From contig JAIDQV010000140.1 in assembly GCA_029062045.1 (NCBI GenBank), positions 1 to 35,788 of the forward strand: DNA of 35,788 nt, written 5' to 3'. This document shows, piece by piece, positions 23,676 through 30,697 of the stretch (positions are counted from its first letter, which is position 1; the number at the start of each line of letters is the position of its first letter). The stretch comes from Clostridia bacterium. GTDB taxonomy: Bacteria; Bacillota; Clostridia; Christensenellales; Borkfalkiaceae. A program made the position numbers and the translations under genes. The notes beneath the pieces were generated by a model. It saw nothing but the letters and a program-made list of their open reading frames with translations. It made no database searches and was not told the origin of the DNA.

Positions 23676-24383
23676 CTATTTAATTTTATATTCAACCGAG
23701 GCGACCGTTGCAAGGTACACATCCTTTGCGCCGGCCTTTAAAAGCGATTTCGCCATTTCGTCGGCGGTTGCGCCCGTTGTCAGAATATCGTCAACCACAA
23801 GAACGCGTTTACCCTTCACCTCTTCCCTCTTTACTGTGCGAAAGATGCCCGACAAATTTTTACTGCGCTCTTTGCGGGAAAGGTTTTTCTGTTCGCCTGT
23901 TTCCTTGCGCTTTTCAACCGCACCTTTTATATGGGGCTTGCCTGCCCTTTCGGATACTGCCTTTGCAAGAAGTTCGCTTTGATTGAACCCGCGTTTGTAT
24001 TTGGCGCGGCGGGTCATCGGGACGCAAACTATACAATCGTATTCGGGTAAATCTTTCAGCTTTTTGCAAATTTCGTCCGCAAAATATTCCTTTAAATAGC
24101 CCGCGCCTTCCTTGAACTTTTTTACGAGTATTACCGCGCCGCCTTCATACACGAACGCCGATACCGCCATTTCAAACACGGGCGGTTTTTCTTTACACTC
24201 GGCGCAAAACTCCGAACGCACCGTTCTTCTTCCGCATACGGGGCAAACTTCTTTATCGTTATAAATTAAAGTTTTGGCGCAGTCTTCACAGATATTCGCG
24301 CCGAAGGTTTCCCGCCCGCAAATATCGCAAGTCAAGTCTGTCGGGAACAATTCTTCCCGCACAGCCTTTAAAAACTTTTTCAT
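23676..24383 (-). CDS. comF: ComF family phosphoribosyltransferase-like protein
   Basis: A 235-residue protein. The N-terminus has two zinc-knuckle units, CDICGR...CEDC (about residues 18-35) and CPVCGRR...CAEC (about 46-63). The C-terminal half has the phosphoribosyltransferase fold with the PRPP loop VLVVDDILTTGATADE (about 195-210) and the RAKYKRGFNQSELLA segment typical of ComF. In naturally competent bacteria ComF helps single-stranded DNA through the membrane with ComFA and PriA; here no comFA is beside it. It lies one base after the stop of an XRE regulator gene and is probably under its control. Confidence 0.93.
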   Translation of the reverse strand: MKKFLKAVREELFPTDLTCDICGRETFGANICEDCAKTLIYNDKEVCPVCGRRTVRSEFCAECKEKPPVFEMAVSAFVYEGGAVILVKKFKEGAGYLKEYFADEICKKLKDLPEYDCIVCVPMTRRAKYKRGFNQSELLAKAVSERAGKPHIKGAVEKRKETGEQKNLSRKERSKNLSGIFRTVKREEVKGKRVLVVDDILTTGATADEMAKSLLKAGAKDVYLATVASVEYKIK

Positions 24384-24384
24384 T

Positions 24385-24606
24385 TCAATACTCGCGCCTA
24401 CCTATTAAAACGTCGATATCTTCGCCGAAGTAATCGGCAATTTTACAAAGATATTCAAGCGTTACTTCGCGCTTGCACGTGACGTAGCGGGAAATAGTCT
24501 GCTGGGGTACGTTTATTGCCCGCGCAAGGTCGCCCTGGGTCATACCGTTCTCTTTCATTAACGAATTTAAATTTTGCGCAAACGCTTGCGCATACCTACT
24601 TGCCAT
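24385..24606 (-). CDS. XRE-family regulator, likely autoregulated
   Basis: A 73-residue single-domain helix-turn-helix protein. Residues 10-68 hold the HTH: LNSLMKENGMTQGDLARAIN, recognition region VPQQTISRYVTCKREVTLEY, and a YLCKIADYFGEDIDVLIG dimer end. It is the first gene of an operon with comF, an unusual link. Its promoter has the dyad TACACC-AAAC-GGTGTA (24617-24632) between the -35 and -10 boxes, so self-repression is likely, and comF would follow. The message is predicted to be leaderless. Confidence 0.85.
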   Translation of the reverse strand: MASRYAQAFAQNLNSLMKENGMTQGDLARAINVPQQTISRYVTCKREVTLEYLCKIADYFGEDIDVLIGRREY

Positions 24607-24612
24607 ACCTAA

Positions 24613-24641
24613 ACTTTACACCAAACGGTGTATAAATGCAA
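24613..24641 (-). promoter_or_regulatory. Leaderless promoter with operator dyad
   Basis: Minus strand TTGCAT (24636-24641), 17 bases, TAAAGT (24613-24618); first base 24606, the A of the ATG. The dyad TACACC-AAAC-GGTGTA at 24617-24632 occupies the spacer. Confidence 0.7.
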
Positions 24642-24647
24642 GCGTTT

Positions 24648-25448
24648 TTATATAGCGTAATACACCGATACTTCTTTGCATTCAAGGCAAATTCTGCAAC
24701 CGTGCAACCGCACGTAAATATGACCGTTGACCATGCGCGCAATTTCAATATCCGTATTTAATTTTCCTTGCCCTAGGCACATGTAAAAGCTGTGAATTTT
24801 GCAGTCTTTAAAGAAAAATTCAACATCGCTAACAGGGCTATCCCGGTTGTAAACTTCAAACCCGATGGCTATACCGTCTTCCTTTATTTTAAGATAGTTA
24901 GCGCCTACTTTCAAAATATCCGGACAGTATTTTTTATCCATAATAAAGTCCCAATTTTCACAAACGTCACTGCAAATCAGTTTTTCCCTTTGGGGACTTT
25001 TTGAAGATTTTCCGACACATATGCGTAAAGTGCCGTCGGGCAATATTTCAAACGAGGGACAGTTTGAACTTTCTACGACGCGCCCGATACAGTCGGTCAA
25101 AGGGTCGCAAGGAAGATATACCGTCAATTCCTTTTCGCGTGAAGTGAAGCAAACTTTGCTTATATCCGTCCCCTTTTCAAGCCCCGATAAAATAGGTTCG
25201 GTAATATACTCCATGTCGAGTAAACCGGTTTCGTCAACAAATTCACCGGGGGCGTCCAACGCTTCGGGCGCAAGCTCGATAAAGCCGTCTGTCGCTTTTA
25301 AGTCTGCCGAGCGTTTTACGGGCGTAACTTCAAAATTAACGTCCGCTACTGCGCCTATATCAAAATCGTAACGGCTGCGCCCGAGATAAATCTTTACCTC
25401 GTCAAATTCCTTGATGCTTTCTTTATCGATAATAATTTTATCTTTCAT
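24648..25448 (-). CDS. Protein of unknown function, beta-rich
   Basis: A 266-residue protein I do not recognise. No signal peptide or membrane helix is seen from the chosen start. It is rich in short beta-like strands, Cys (clusters at DVCENWDF, FKDCKIHS, and HGCRICLECKE at the end) and acidic residues. The paired Cys in CRICLECKE could bind metal. The start at 25448 is chosen because AGAGG lies seven bases before the ATG. The frame continues 50 codons further, to 25598, but that part crosses a G+C-rich hairpin region and begins at a poor TTG. No neighbour suggests a role. Confidence 0.6.
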   Translation of the reverse strand: MKDKIIIDKESIKEFDEVKIYLGRSRYDFDIGAVADVNFEVTPVKRSADLKATDGFIELAPEALDAPGEFVDETGLLDMEYITEPILSGLEKGTDISKVCFTSREKELTVYLPCDPLTDCIGRVVESSNCPSFEILPDGTLRICVGKSSKSPQREKLICSDVCENWDFIMDKKYCPDILKVGANYLKIKEDGIAIGFEVYNRDSPVSDVEFFFKDCKIHSFYMCLGQGKLNTDIEIARMVNGHIYVRLHGCRICLECKEVSVYYAI

Positions 25449-25740
25449 ACTTTGCCTCTTTGGCATTAAAATTTGGCGGATATAACCCTCTACTTCTCCG
25501 CACCGCCGCCGAAGCCCCCAGGCTCCGATTGCCAGGCAACTTAGCAACACAAAGTTTTTGCACGCATTTCGGCCTGTTATGTGTATGCTTTTAAGCAAAA
25601 TATCAGTAAAATAACCTTAAACTTTAACCAAAAACAAACAACAGGAAAACTTTAACCTATGCGATAAACCGCAACTTTAACACAACGAGGATTTTAAGTC
25701 CTAATATGATTTGTGCCAAAACTGCGTGCGGGAAATAAAA
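25449..25740 (-). promoter_or_regulatory. Structured leader and triple repeat upstream of the 25448 gene
   Basis: About 290 bases without a convincing gene. AACTTTAAC occurs three times (25620-25628, 25648-25656, 25673-25681) at 28- and 25-base steps. Nearer the gene, the minus strand can form several G+C hairpins (GTTGCC...GGCAAT, GAGCC...GGCTTC, GGCGG...CCGCC). TGCC-AAAGA-GGCA then holds the ribosome site AGAGG in its loop and stem. It could be a leader RNA with a regulatory role. Confidence 0.4.
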
Positions 25741-26226
25741 TTAAACCTCTATGTAATTCGTCAAATTCGCCCTGTCAATTGCAACCTGCAATTTGCATAT
25801 TTTGGAGTGCAACGCCTCTGCTTGCCTTGTTGCTTCGTCGGGGTCGTAAAGGCACTCGGTGTATTCTAGAACGCCGTTCGCAGTAATGCGCCTTGAAAGT
25901 TTGCAGTTTGCGCCCAATGCGTTTATTTGCCTGTATTCGGCGTTAAGCTGTGCCAGGTACACAAGGGCTTCGCCTATGGTTATACAGAAGTCGTCCACCA
26001 CTGCGGTGCAGTTGCAAATGGCAAGCGCGTGCTTTATTTTCCTTATTTTCCCGTCTATTTCCGCAAGCGCACTGCGGGTGGTTAAGTAGTCGTATTCGGT
26101 AATCAACATTTCCTCGCCCTCTTTGTAAGAAACTCTGCTTTGAGTGTTCTCAACATAGATAATGTTTTTCCTCTTTTCTTCAAGCTCTTTAACGGCTTTC
26201 ATTGCTTCACTGTTACACATCTTCAT
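25741..26226 (-). CDS. Helical coiled-coil protein of unknown function
   Basis: A 161-residue cytoplasmic protein. It is predicted mostly alpha-helical with heptad-like stretches: EAMKAVKELEEKRKN (about residues 6-20), SALAEIDGKIRKIKHALAI (about 52-70) and ALVYLAQLNAEYRQI (about 88-102), and a final helix RQAEALHSKICKLQVAIDRAN. The central pattern of a long helix that lists residues followed by a short beta unit recalls DIP1984-type proteins, but I cannot confirm this. AGGAGG lies nine bases before the ATG. Its stop is 2 codons from the repeat region that precedes the 25448 gene, and the two may share a transcript. Confidence 0.6.
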   Translation of the reverse strand: MKMCNSEAMKAVKELEEKRKNIIYVENTQSRVSYKEGEEMLITEYDYLTTRSALAEIDGKIRKIKHALAICNCTAVVDDFCITIGEALVYLAQLNAEYRQINALGANCKLSRRITANGVLEYTECLYDPDEATRQAEALHSKICKLQVAIDRANLTNYIEV

Positions 26227-26393
26227 AACTTATTTCCTCCTGGATTTTGTTTGCAAGCCAATTTTATCACGGAAAAAACTTGTCTGTAAATACGCAGTTT
26301 TGAGAATTTTTTCGCCCCCTAATTTGGTGACAATTTAGGACAAATTTGTTATAAAATATATAGAATTACCGTGAAAATACAAATTAAATAATA

Positions 26394-26422
26394 TTGCATT
26401 TGCCCCCTTTTTATGGTATAAT
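26394..26422 (+). promoter_or_regulatory. Promoter of the WYL-domain gene
   Basis: TTGCAT (26394-26399), 17 bases, TATAAT (26417-26422). GAGG (26432-26435) provides the ribosome site for the ATG at 26447. Confidence 0.7.
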
Positions 26423-26446
26423 CTGGAAACCGAGGAAAAATTTATT

Positions 26447-27487
26447 ATGGAAAAAATCAAAATCTACGTAACCGAACATATTGCAAGCGTGCTTGAAAAG
26501 GACGCCGAAGGATTCGAGTTCTTCAAAAAAGACGGGCGAACGGTAAACAAGAACGCGCTTCTAACAAATTTGGTCGTCAACTATTACAAGAATTTCGCTG
26601 GGCAGCAAACGGATTTGCTCGACTTTTTGAAAAACAAAATTTCGGCAACCGCGAAGGTAGCCGAAAACTCGTTGAACGGTCTTTGTTTTGATTTGTGCGA
26701 AAAGCTGAACGAGCGGAGCGCCGCGCCCAACGGTGAAAAGTTCGATAAATTGGTTTCCTTTAAACCTACCAAAGAGTCCGAACCCATAATAGACTATATA
26801 GAAAGTTACTGTCTTATGGGGCGCACCCTTTCGGAATATTTCAGAAGCATGTTCGCCTCCTACGTCGCCCTTCCGCAAGACAAGCGCGAGATTATCATCT
26901 TCAAGCCGCAGTACGACGCAATTACCAAAGCTATAAAAGAGCAAAAGCGCATTTTCTTCACCACCCGTAGGGGACACACCAAAAAAACCGAGTGCGCGCC
27001 GTACGCCATAGCGACTTCCAAAGAAGAGATGCACTGTTACGTTCTTAACGCAAACAAAACCTGCACGCCGGTAAGACTTTCGAGAATAGTGAGCGTAACC
27101 CAGCTTGCCGCCGACGCCACCTTCACGCCAACCCAAATTGCTTTGTTCGAGAAGATGAAAACGTACGGGCCGCAATTCATTTACAGAACGGACGACAGCG
27201 AAGTGCTTGTTGAACTTACCGCAAAGGGCATTGATAAGTTCAAAAGAATTTACGTCCACCGCCCTATCCCCACCAAGGTTGAAAACAACTATTATTATTT
27301 TAACTGCTCCCGCTCCCAGATAGTACAGTACTTTATAAGACTGGGCGCCGACGCTAAAATCATCTATCCGCAAAACGTGCGCGACGAAGTTTTCAATTAT
27401 CATCGGCGCGCTTGCAACCGCTACTACAACCGCGGGCGTAAACCCGCCACTCCCGAACAAAGTACAAATACAGAGAAAAAGGGATAA
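26447..27487 (+). CDS. WYL-domain transcriptional regulator
   Basis: A 346-residue protein. The N-terminus (about residues 1-50, KIKIYVTEHIASVLEKDA...) resembles a ribbon-helix-helix DNA-binding unit. A helical region follows. Residues about 160-225 form a WYL domain (AITKAIKEQKRIFFTTRRGH, then APYAIATSKEEMHCYVLNAN, then VRLSRIVSVT), a fold that binds nucleotide or nucleic-acid ligands. The WCX-like end (about 240-325) has VLVELTAKGIDKFKRIY and FIRLGADAKIIYPQNVRDEVF. WYL regulators often control defence, DNA damage or metabolite responses; no target is fixed here. It is monocistronic with a good promoter. Confidence 0.75.
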   Translation: MEKIKIYVTEHIASVLEKDAEGFEFFKKDGRTVNKNALLTNLVVNYYKNFAGQQTDLLDFLKNKISATAKVAENSLNGLCFDLCEKLNERSAAPNGEKFDKLVSFKPTKESEPIIDYIESYCLMGRTLSEYFRSMFASYVALPQDKREIIIFKPQYDAITKAIKEQKRIFFTTRRGHTKKTECAPYAIATSKEEMHCYVLNANKTCTPVRLSRIVSVTQLAADATFTPTQIALFEKMKTYGPQFIYRTDDSEVLVELTAKGIDKFKRIYVHRPIPTKVENNYYYFNCSRSQIVQYFIRLGADAKIIYPQNVRDEVFNYHRRACNRYYNRGRKPATPEQSTNTEKKG

Positions 27488-27590
27488 AAAATCGGGACAA
27501 GAACTGAGATTATTTTCTGTGCGCAAATGTTATAGTTATGTCGAGAAAGCGCGAAAAATGTAGAGCGCAATTCCTTACAAGGAGAAAAAC

Positions 27591-27851
27591 ATGCATAACA
27601 AAATGTCTGCCACGGGAGTATTGGCACACTTAATTTACATATTGGAATCCAACTTGTCAGAACTAACTTCCTCCGCGCATAAAGACGACTATATTATGGG
27701 CAGTTGGGAAGCCTGCATAGAATGTCTTGAAATTATCGGCTGTTGGACACAGGCGAAAGACTACGGTTTGAATTACAACCCCGAAATTAAGTTTAATATG
27801 GAAACGGCGCAGTGTTGCTGCCCGTCAACAACACTGCGCCGCAAAAAATAA
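27591..27851 (+). CDS. Small Cys-containing protein of unknown function
   Basis: An 86-residue soluble protein. AAGGAG lies eight bases before the ATG, so it is probably real. The sequence is helical, with Trp-Glu-Ala-Cys and a following Cys-Leu-Glu (SWEACIECLEIIGCW), and ends in a short CCC stretch and a basic tail. The last 13 codons are encoded by a perfect 13-base inverted repeat (27805-27817 and 27829-27841), so the C-terminus doubles as a hairpin. I do not recognise a family. It is convergent with the sensor kinase gene. Confidence 0.6.
   Translation: MHNKMSATGVLAHLIYILESNLSELTSSAHKDDYIMGSWEACIECLEIIGCWTQAKDYGLNYNPEIKFNMETAQCCCPSTTLRRKK
27805..27841 (-). terminator. Hairpin in the 3' end of the 27591 gene, likely terminator of the kinase gene
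   Basis: CGGCGCAGTGTTG (27805-27817) pairs perfectly with CAACACTGCGCCG (27829-27841), loop 11 bases. On the minus strand it follows the kinase stop by 23 bases and continues with TTTCC, a weak U-tract. On the plus strand no U-tract follows directly. Confidence 0.5.
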
Positions 27852-27864
27852 AATTTTAACCGTT

Positions 27865-29340
27865 TTACGCCAAGCGCAAAGTTTCCTCTTCAATGAGTTC
27901 AACGGTAATTCCCTTGCGTGCGGCACATACCGCAACCACACTTTCACGGAAGGTGCGCACCGTAACCGAGCGCCGCCCGTCGAAAGCAATTTCTATAAAC
28001 TTTGTAAACCCGAAGCTCTGCGGATCTTCGTCAAGCGTAAAACTTGCGCCGTACTTTGACAAAATTTCAAAAACCGTAAAAAGTCCTATACCGCTACCGC
28101 CGCTGCCCGCGCGTGTAGTAACCTGTTCCGAGCCAAGCCTTTTAAGCACTTCTTCATCGAACTGTTCGCCGCTGTCGTAAATACGTAAAAGCGGCTTTTT
28201 GTTTGCCGTTTCACTAAGCTCTACGCGCACTTTTGCATCTTGCGAGCCTAGTGCGGAAATAATTGCGTTATCGCATAAATAGCTAAGCAAAATATGTATA
28301 TCTTCTTTGTCTAACTTGAATTCCGTAAACCAGCCTTCAACGTCTGCGGAGACGTTTGCGCTTACTCTTAATTTTGAGCGTTCCGCCGCGGCAAACAGCT
28401 GAATTATAGGAACGTCTATTACTCTTACGCCCGTTTGCGGAATGTTTTGCAAACTGCACTTTTCGTTTGCGAGGTTCATCTCGCGCAAAATACGGTGTAA
28501 CGCATCCCCAGCTGCACACGCGTCCGCGCAACCCGTTTGTGCCGCGGCGCTTTCCGCAAGGAGGGCGCAATCCGGCACGGCTTTATTCAGATAGTGAAAA
28601 AGTTTAGCGTAAACGGCAACCTGCAAATCATTTTCAGCGGAGTTTAATTTATATTCCTCTACCGTATCTTCCAGACGTTTAACGTTCTGCTGTTCACCCG
28701 CCTCGCGGTAAGTATAAGTAATATGCCTCCGCCACCAAACGATGAGCAACAGCCCGCATAACCCTATTACGAGAAGAACGACTTTTACCAAATAATATTT
28801 TACTTCTTCTGCATATAGTAGCATCATAGTAAAAATGCAAATTACGCTTAGGTACAATAAAATATCAAAGGTTGCGTTTTTGTTTTTAGGATTGATACCG
28901 CTTTGCAACCGCTTAGCCTTGAACAAACCAAATACACCGACAATTTGTACTGCGCCAATAATTAATTGTAAAATAATTGCTCTGACTGTTTCAACTTCTA
29001 TTTGGTACACAGCCAGCGCCGCTAGAAAACCTATAAGAAAAGCCGGCAACATTAATACTATTGAAATGCCCAGCGCAATAGTGCCTACCGCAACCGTTTC
29101 GTAAAATGATTTTCTAAACCGCACAAACAAAAATGCAACACCGAAAACAAGTAAGCCTACCGGCACAAGTATTTTTACATAGACTTTTACAAAGTGTAAA
29201 GCTACGGATAAAGCCATAAACAGTAGAATATCAAACAAGTCCCAAACCTTCAGCTTTATACGCAGCAATTTGGTATAAGCGTACAACATGCAAATAAATA
29301 TTGCAGTGTATTTAATAAAAGAATTAATAAACTCATTCAT
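27865..29340 (-). CDS. GHKL-family membrane sensor histidine kinase
   Basis: A 491-residue AgrC/LytS-like kinase. Residues 1-205 contain six to seven membrane helices, as in peptide-sensing kinases. A linker helix (about 215-250) contains FHYLNK with His249, in the place of the HDYLNH-like phospho-acceptor motif but altered. The GHKL ATPase follows: N-box LLSYLCDNAI (Asn359), G1 box YDSGEQFD (about 388-395) and G2 AGSGGSGIGLF (about 411-421). ATP binding looks intact. A Spo0A-like response regulator is encoded 206 bases upstream on the same strand, with a Trp-rich peptide gene between. Transcription is predicted to start on the A of the ATG, with a 0A-box overlapping the -35 position. Confidence 0.85.
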   Translation of the reverse strand: MNEFINSFIKYTAIFICMLYAYTKLLRIKLKVWDLFDILLFMALSVALHFVKVYVKILVPVGLLVFGVAFLFVRFRKSFYETVAVGTIALGISIVLMLPAFLIGFLAALAVYQIEVETVRAIILQLIIGAVQIVGVFGLFKAKRLQSGINPKNKNATFDILLYLSVICIFTMMLLYAEEVKYYLVKVVLLVIGLCGLLLIVWWRRHITYTYREAGEQQNVKRLEDTVEEYKLNSAENDLQVAVYAKLFHYLNKAVPDCALLAESAAAQTGCADACAAGDALHRILREMNLANEKCSLQNIPQTGVRVIDVPIIQLFAAAERSKLRVSANVSADVEGWFTEFKLDKEDIHILLSYLCDNAIISALGSQDAKVRVELSETANKKPLLRIYDSGEQFDEEVLKRLGSEQVTTRAGSGGSGIGLFTVFEILSKYGASFTLDEDPQSFGFTKFIEIAFDGRRSVTVRTFRESVVAVCAARKGITVELIEEETLRLA

Positions 29341-29346
29341 AAACGT

Positions 29347-29375
29347 ATTATATCACAAAACTAGTCAAAATTCGA
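29347..29375 (-). promoter_or_regulatory. Leaderless promoter of the kinase gene with 0A-box over the -35
   Basis: Minus strand TATAAT (29347-29352), first base 29340. At 17 bases upstream the -35 position (29370-29375) reads TCGAAT, not a consensus, and lies within the perfect 0A-box TTTGTCGAA (29371-29379). This is the layout of Spo0A-activated promoters, where the regulator replaces a -35 box. Confidence 0.6.
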
Positions 29376-29379
29376 CAAA
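29371..29379 (-). promoter_or_regulatory. 0A-box (Spo0A-type binding site)
   Basis: TTTGTCGAA on the minus strand, identical to the Spo0A consensus core TGTCGAA. It sits between the divergent kinase and peptide genes, and a Spo0A-like regulator is encoded next to it. The recognition helix of that regulator differs from true Spo0A, so the cognate site might be different. Confidence 0.55.
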
Positions 29380-29443
29380 ACTTCCCAAAATTTAACAAGC
29401 GTTTATGCTTTACACTCAAAGAAAAAAGGGGGGGCGCTTACAT

Positions 29444-29503
29444 ATGTTTTGGAGCTATCTTAAAGAAGTTTGGAACTGGTGCATAAATTGGTGGTATATC
29501 TAA
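29444..29503 (+). CDS. Trp-rich 19-residue peptide, candidate signal peptide
   Basis: An unannotated short gene encoding MFWSYLKEVWNWCINWWYI, with five Trp, two Tyr, one Phe and one Cys in 19 residues. A run of seven G (29428-29434, AAAAAAGGGGGGG) lies nine bases before the ATG and is a strong ribosome site. A perfect bidirectional terminator follows 11 bases after the stop. It is divergent from the GHKL kinase gene and convergent with the Spo0A-like regulator gene, and shares the 0A-box region with the kinase. The Trp-Trp pair near the end recalls short Trp-containing pheromones of streptococci (XIP type), although no Rgg receptor is here. It may be a secreted signal for the kinase, a membrane-active peptide, or a leader peptide. 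Not chance-proof without expression data. Confidence 0.6.
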   Translation: MFWSYLKEVWNWCINWWYI

Positions 29504-29514
29504 TCAAAAATAAA

Positions 29515-29544
29515 AGCGGGTTGCAATTTTGCAACCCGCTTTTT
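29515..29544. terminator. Bidirectional terminator between peptide and regulator genes
   Basis: A twelve-base perfect stem, AGCGGGTTGCAA (29515-29526) and TTGCAACCCGCT (29529-29540), flanked by A-run and T-run. It ends the peptide transcript and the convergent response regulator transcript. Confidence 0.9.
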
Positions 29545-29546
29545 CA

Positions 29547-30326
29547 TTAATTAAAGTGACTTATCAGTTTTTGTTTGTAGAAAAATACAAACTCGTAAAC
29601 GGTCGGAGCGTCTTTATCTTTACGCAACGGCGCAGTATAATACTTTTGTAAGTTATTTATATCTGCGTTTTTCCAAGTATTGTTTATCGCGTATTGCATT
29701 GCGTGCGTAACGCTGTCTTCGCTTGCGCCAAACTTTTTGCCGATAATTTTACCCCAATTTTGATTTTCATCATTGGCCGCCAGTATAACAGCTTCAACCA
29801 AATAATTATAACCTTTGTTTTTGACGCTTACGCCAAGGTTGTTAAATTCGGCTTGCACGAGTTCGCGCATCTTGGTTTCCAACTGCTGTTCGTTAAGCGG
29901 GACGGCCGGTTCTTCTTCACAGCCCAAAATTTCAGGCATAACTCTAAGCAGGTGTTCAATCACCATCTTAGGCGAGTAACCTTTTTGCCATTTTGCGAAT
30001 TCGTAATCCGCACCCATCTTCTTTGCGCTACTACGCGTAACTTTACTTGCGCTATTAGTGTTGACAACAATGTACGGCTTAGGGCAAAGAACGGTTGAAC
30101 GCAGTTTATCTAAAAGGTCCATTCCGTCGCCGCTACCTTCTTGAAGCTCTAAATCCAATATTACCGCATTAGGTTTTTGGTTGCGGATAAAAGCGAACGC
30201 GTCGTCTGAAGATTTCGAAACGCCTGCAAGGCAAAGCCTATCCGTGTTTGCGTTAACCTCTGCAGCCAACGCATTTCGATCGTTTTCATCGTCTTCAACA
30301 ATAAGTACGTTAAGTTTATTTGTCAT
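29547..30326 (-). CDS. Spo0A-like response regulator
   Basis: A 259-residue two-domain regulator of Spo0A length. The receiver (about residues 1-125) has acidic EDD (11-13) and phospho-acceptor Asp58 in VILDLELQEG, and a Thr/Ser and Lys switch region (VNTNSASK). The output domain (about 160-255) aligns with the Spo0A DNA-binding domain: GVSVKNKGYNYLVEAV, then IIGKKFGASEDSVTHAMQYA, then NNTWKNADINNLQKYY and YEFVFFYKQKL. The recognition helix reads DSVTHAMQYAIN where Spo0A has SRVERAIRHAIE, so the DNA-contacting Arg and Glu are replaced. It is a paralogue, not the master sporulation regulator. It probably receives phosphate from the GHKL kinase next to it. Confidence 0.85.
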   Translation of the reverse strand: MTNKLNVLIVEDDENDRNALAAEVNANTDRLCLAGVSKSSDDAFAFIRNQKPNAVILDLELQEGSGDGMDLLDKLRSTVLCPKPYIVVNTNSASKVTRSSAKKMGADYEFAKWQKGYSPKMVIEHLLRVMPEILGCEEEPAVPLNEQQLETKMRELVQAEFNNLGVSVKNKGYNYLVEAVILAANDENQNWGKIIGKKFGASEDSVTHAMQYAINNTWKNADINNLQKYYTAPLRKDKDAPTVYEFVFFYKQKLISHFN

Positions 30327-30697
30327 AAGTGTTCCTATACTTTTTATTCAGATGCTACACACATTCTAAATAATAGACTCGTTATAGTAACATTTTTTAC
30401 GCACAATATTATCAATAATTAGTCAGAGTCCGTCATTCAACCCCAAAAACAAGCAAAAAAGGGGCAAAATTGCCCCCAAAACAGCCGTTTTCGATGATTT
30501 TTTAACCTTTACTCCCCTTTTTACTCCCAAATTTTCCCCAACTTTGGGAGTAAAAACTTGTCATTCATTTTTTGTCATTAATTTTGAATGACGGACTAAA
30601 AAAGCATCATTTTTGTACTCCCAAATACTTTTGTCCGTCATTCAAAGTTTTTCAACTTAAAATCAGCCTGATTGAGAGTCAATCAAGTTGCAATTAT
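30327..30697. repeat. Non-coding junction with repeats beside the defence block
   Basis: No gene. GTCCGTCATTCAA occurs at 30428-30440 and 30633-30645 and inverted at 30584-30596, with partial copies (GTCATTCA, GTCATTAA) between. A perfect 14-base stem, TTTTTACTCCCAAA (30518-30531) and TTTGGGAGTAAAAA (30543-30556), lies in the middle, and TACTCCCAAA recurs near 30616. The base composition changes here from about 45% to about 30% G+C. Confidence 0.7.

Noticed and set aside
26561-27526. Long minus-strand open frame opposite the WYL gene
   Set aside because: No ribosome site or family features; the plus-strand protein has WYL signatures and a good promoter.
30428-30645. CRISPR array
   Set aside because: Repeats of 13 bases in mixed orientation and irregular spacing, with no cas genes.
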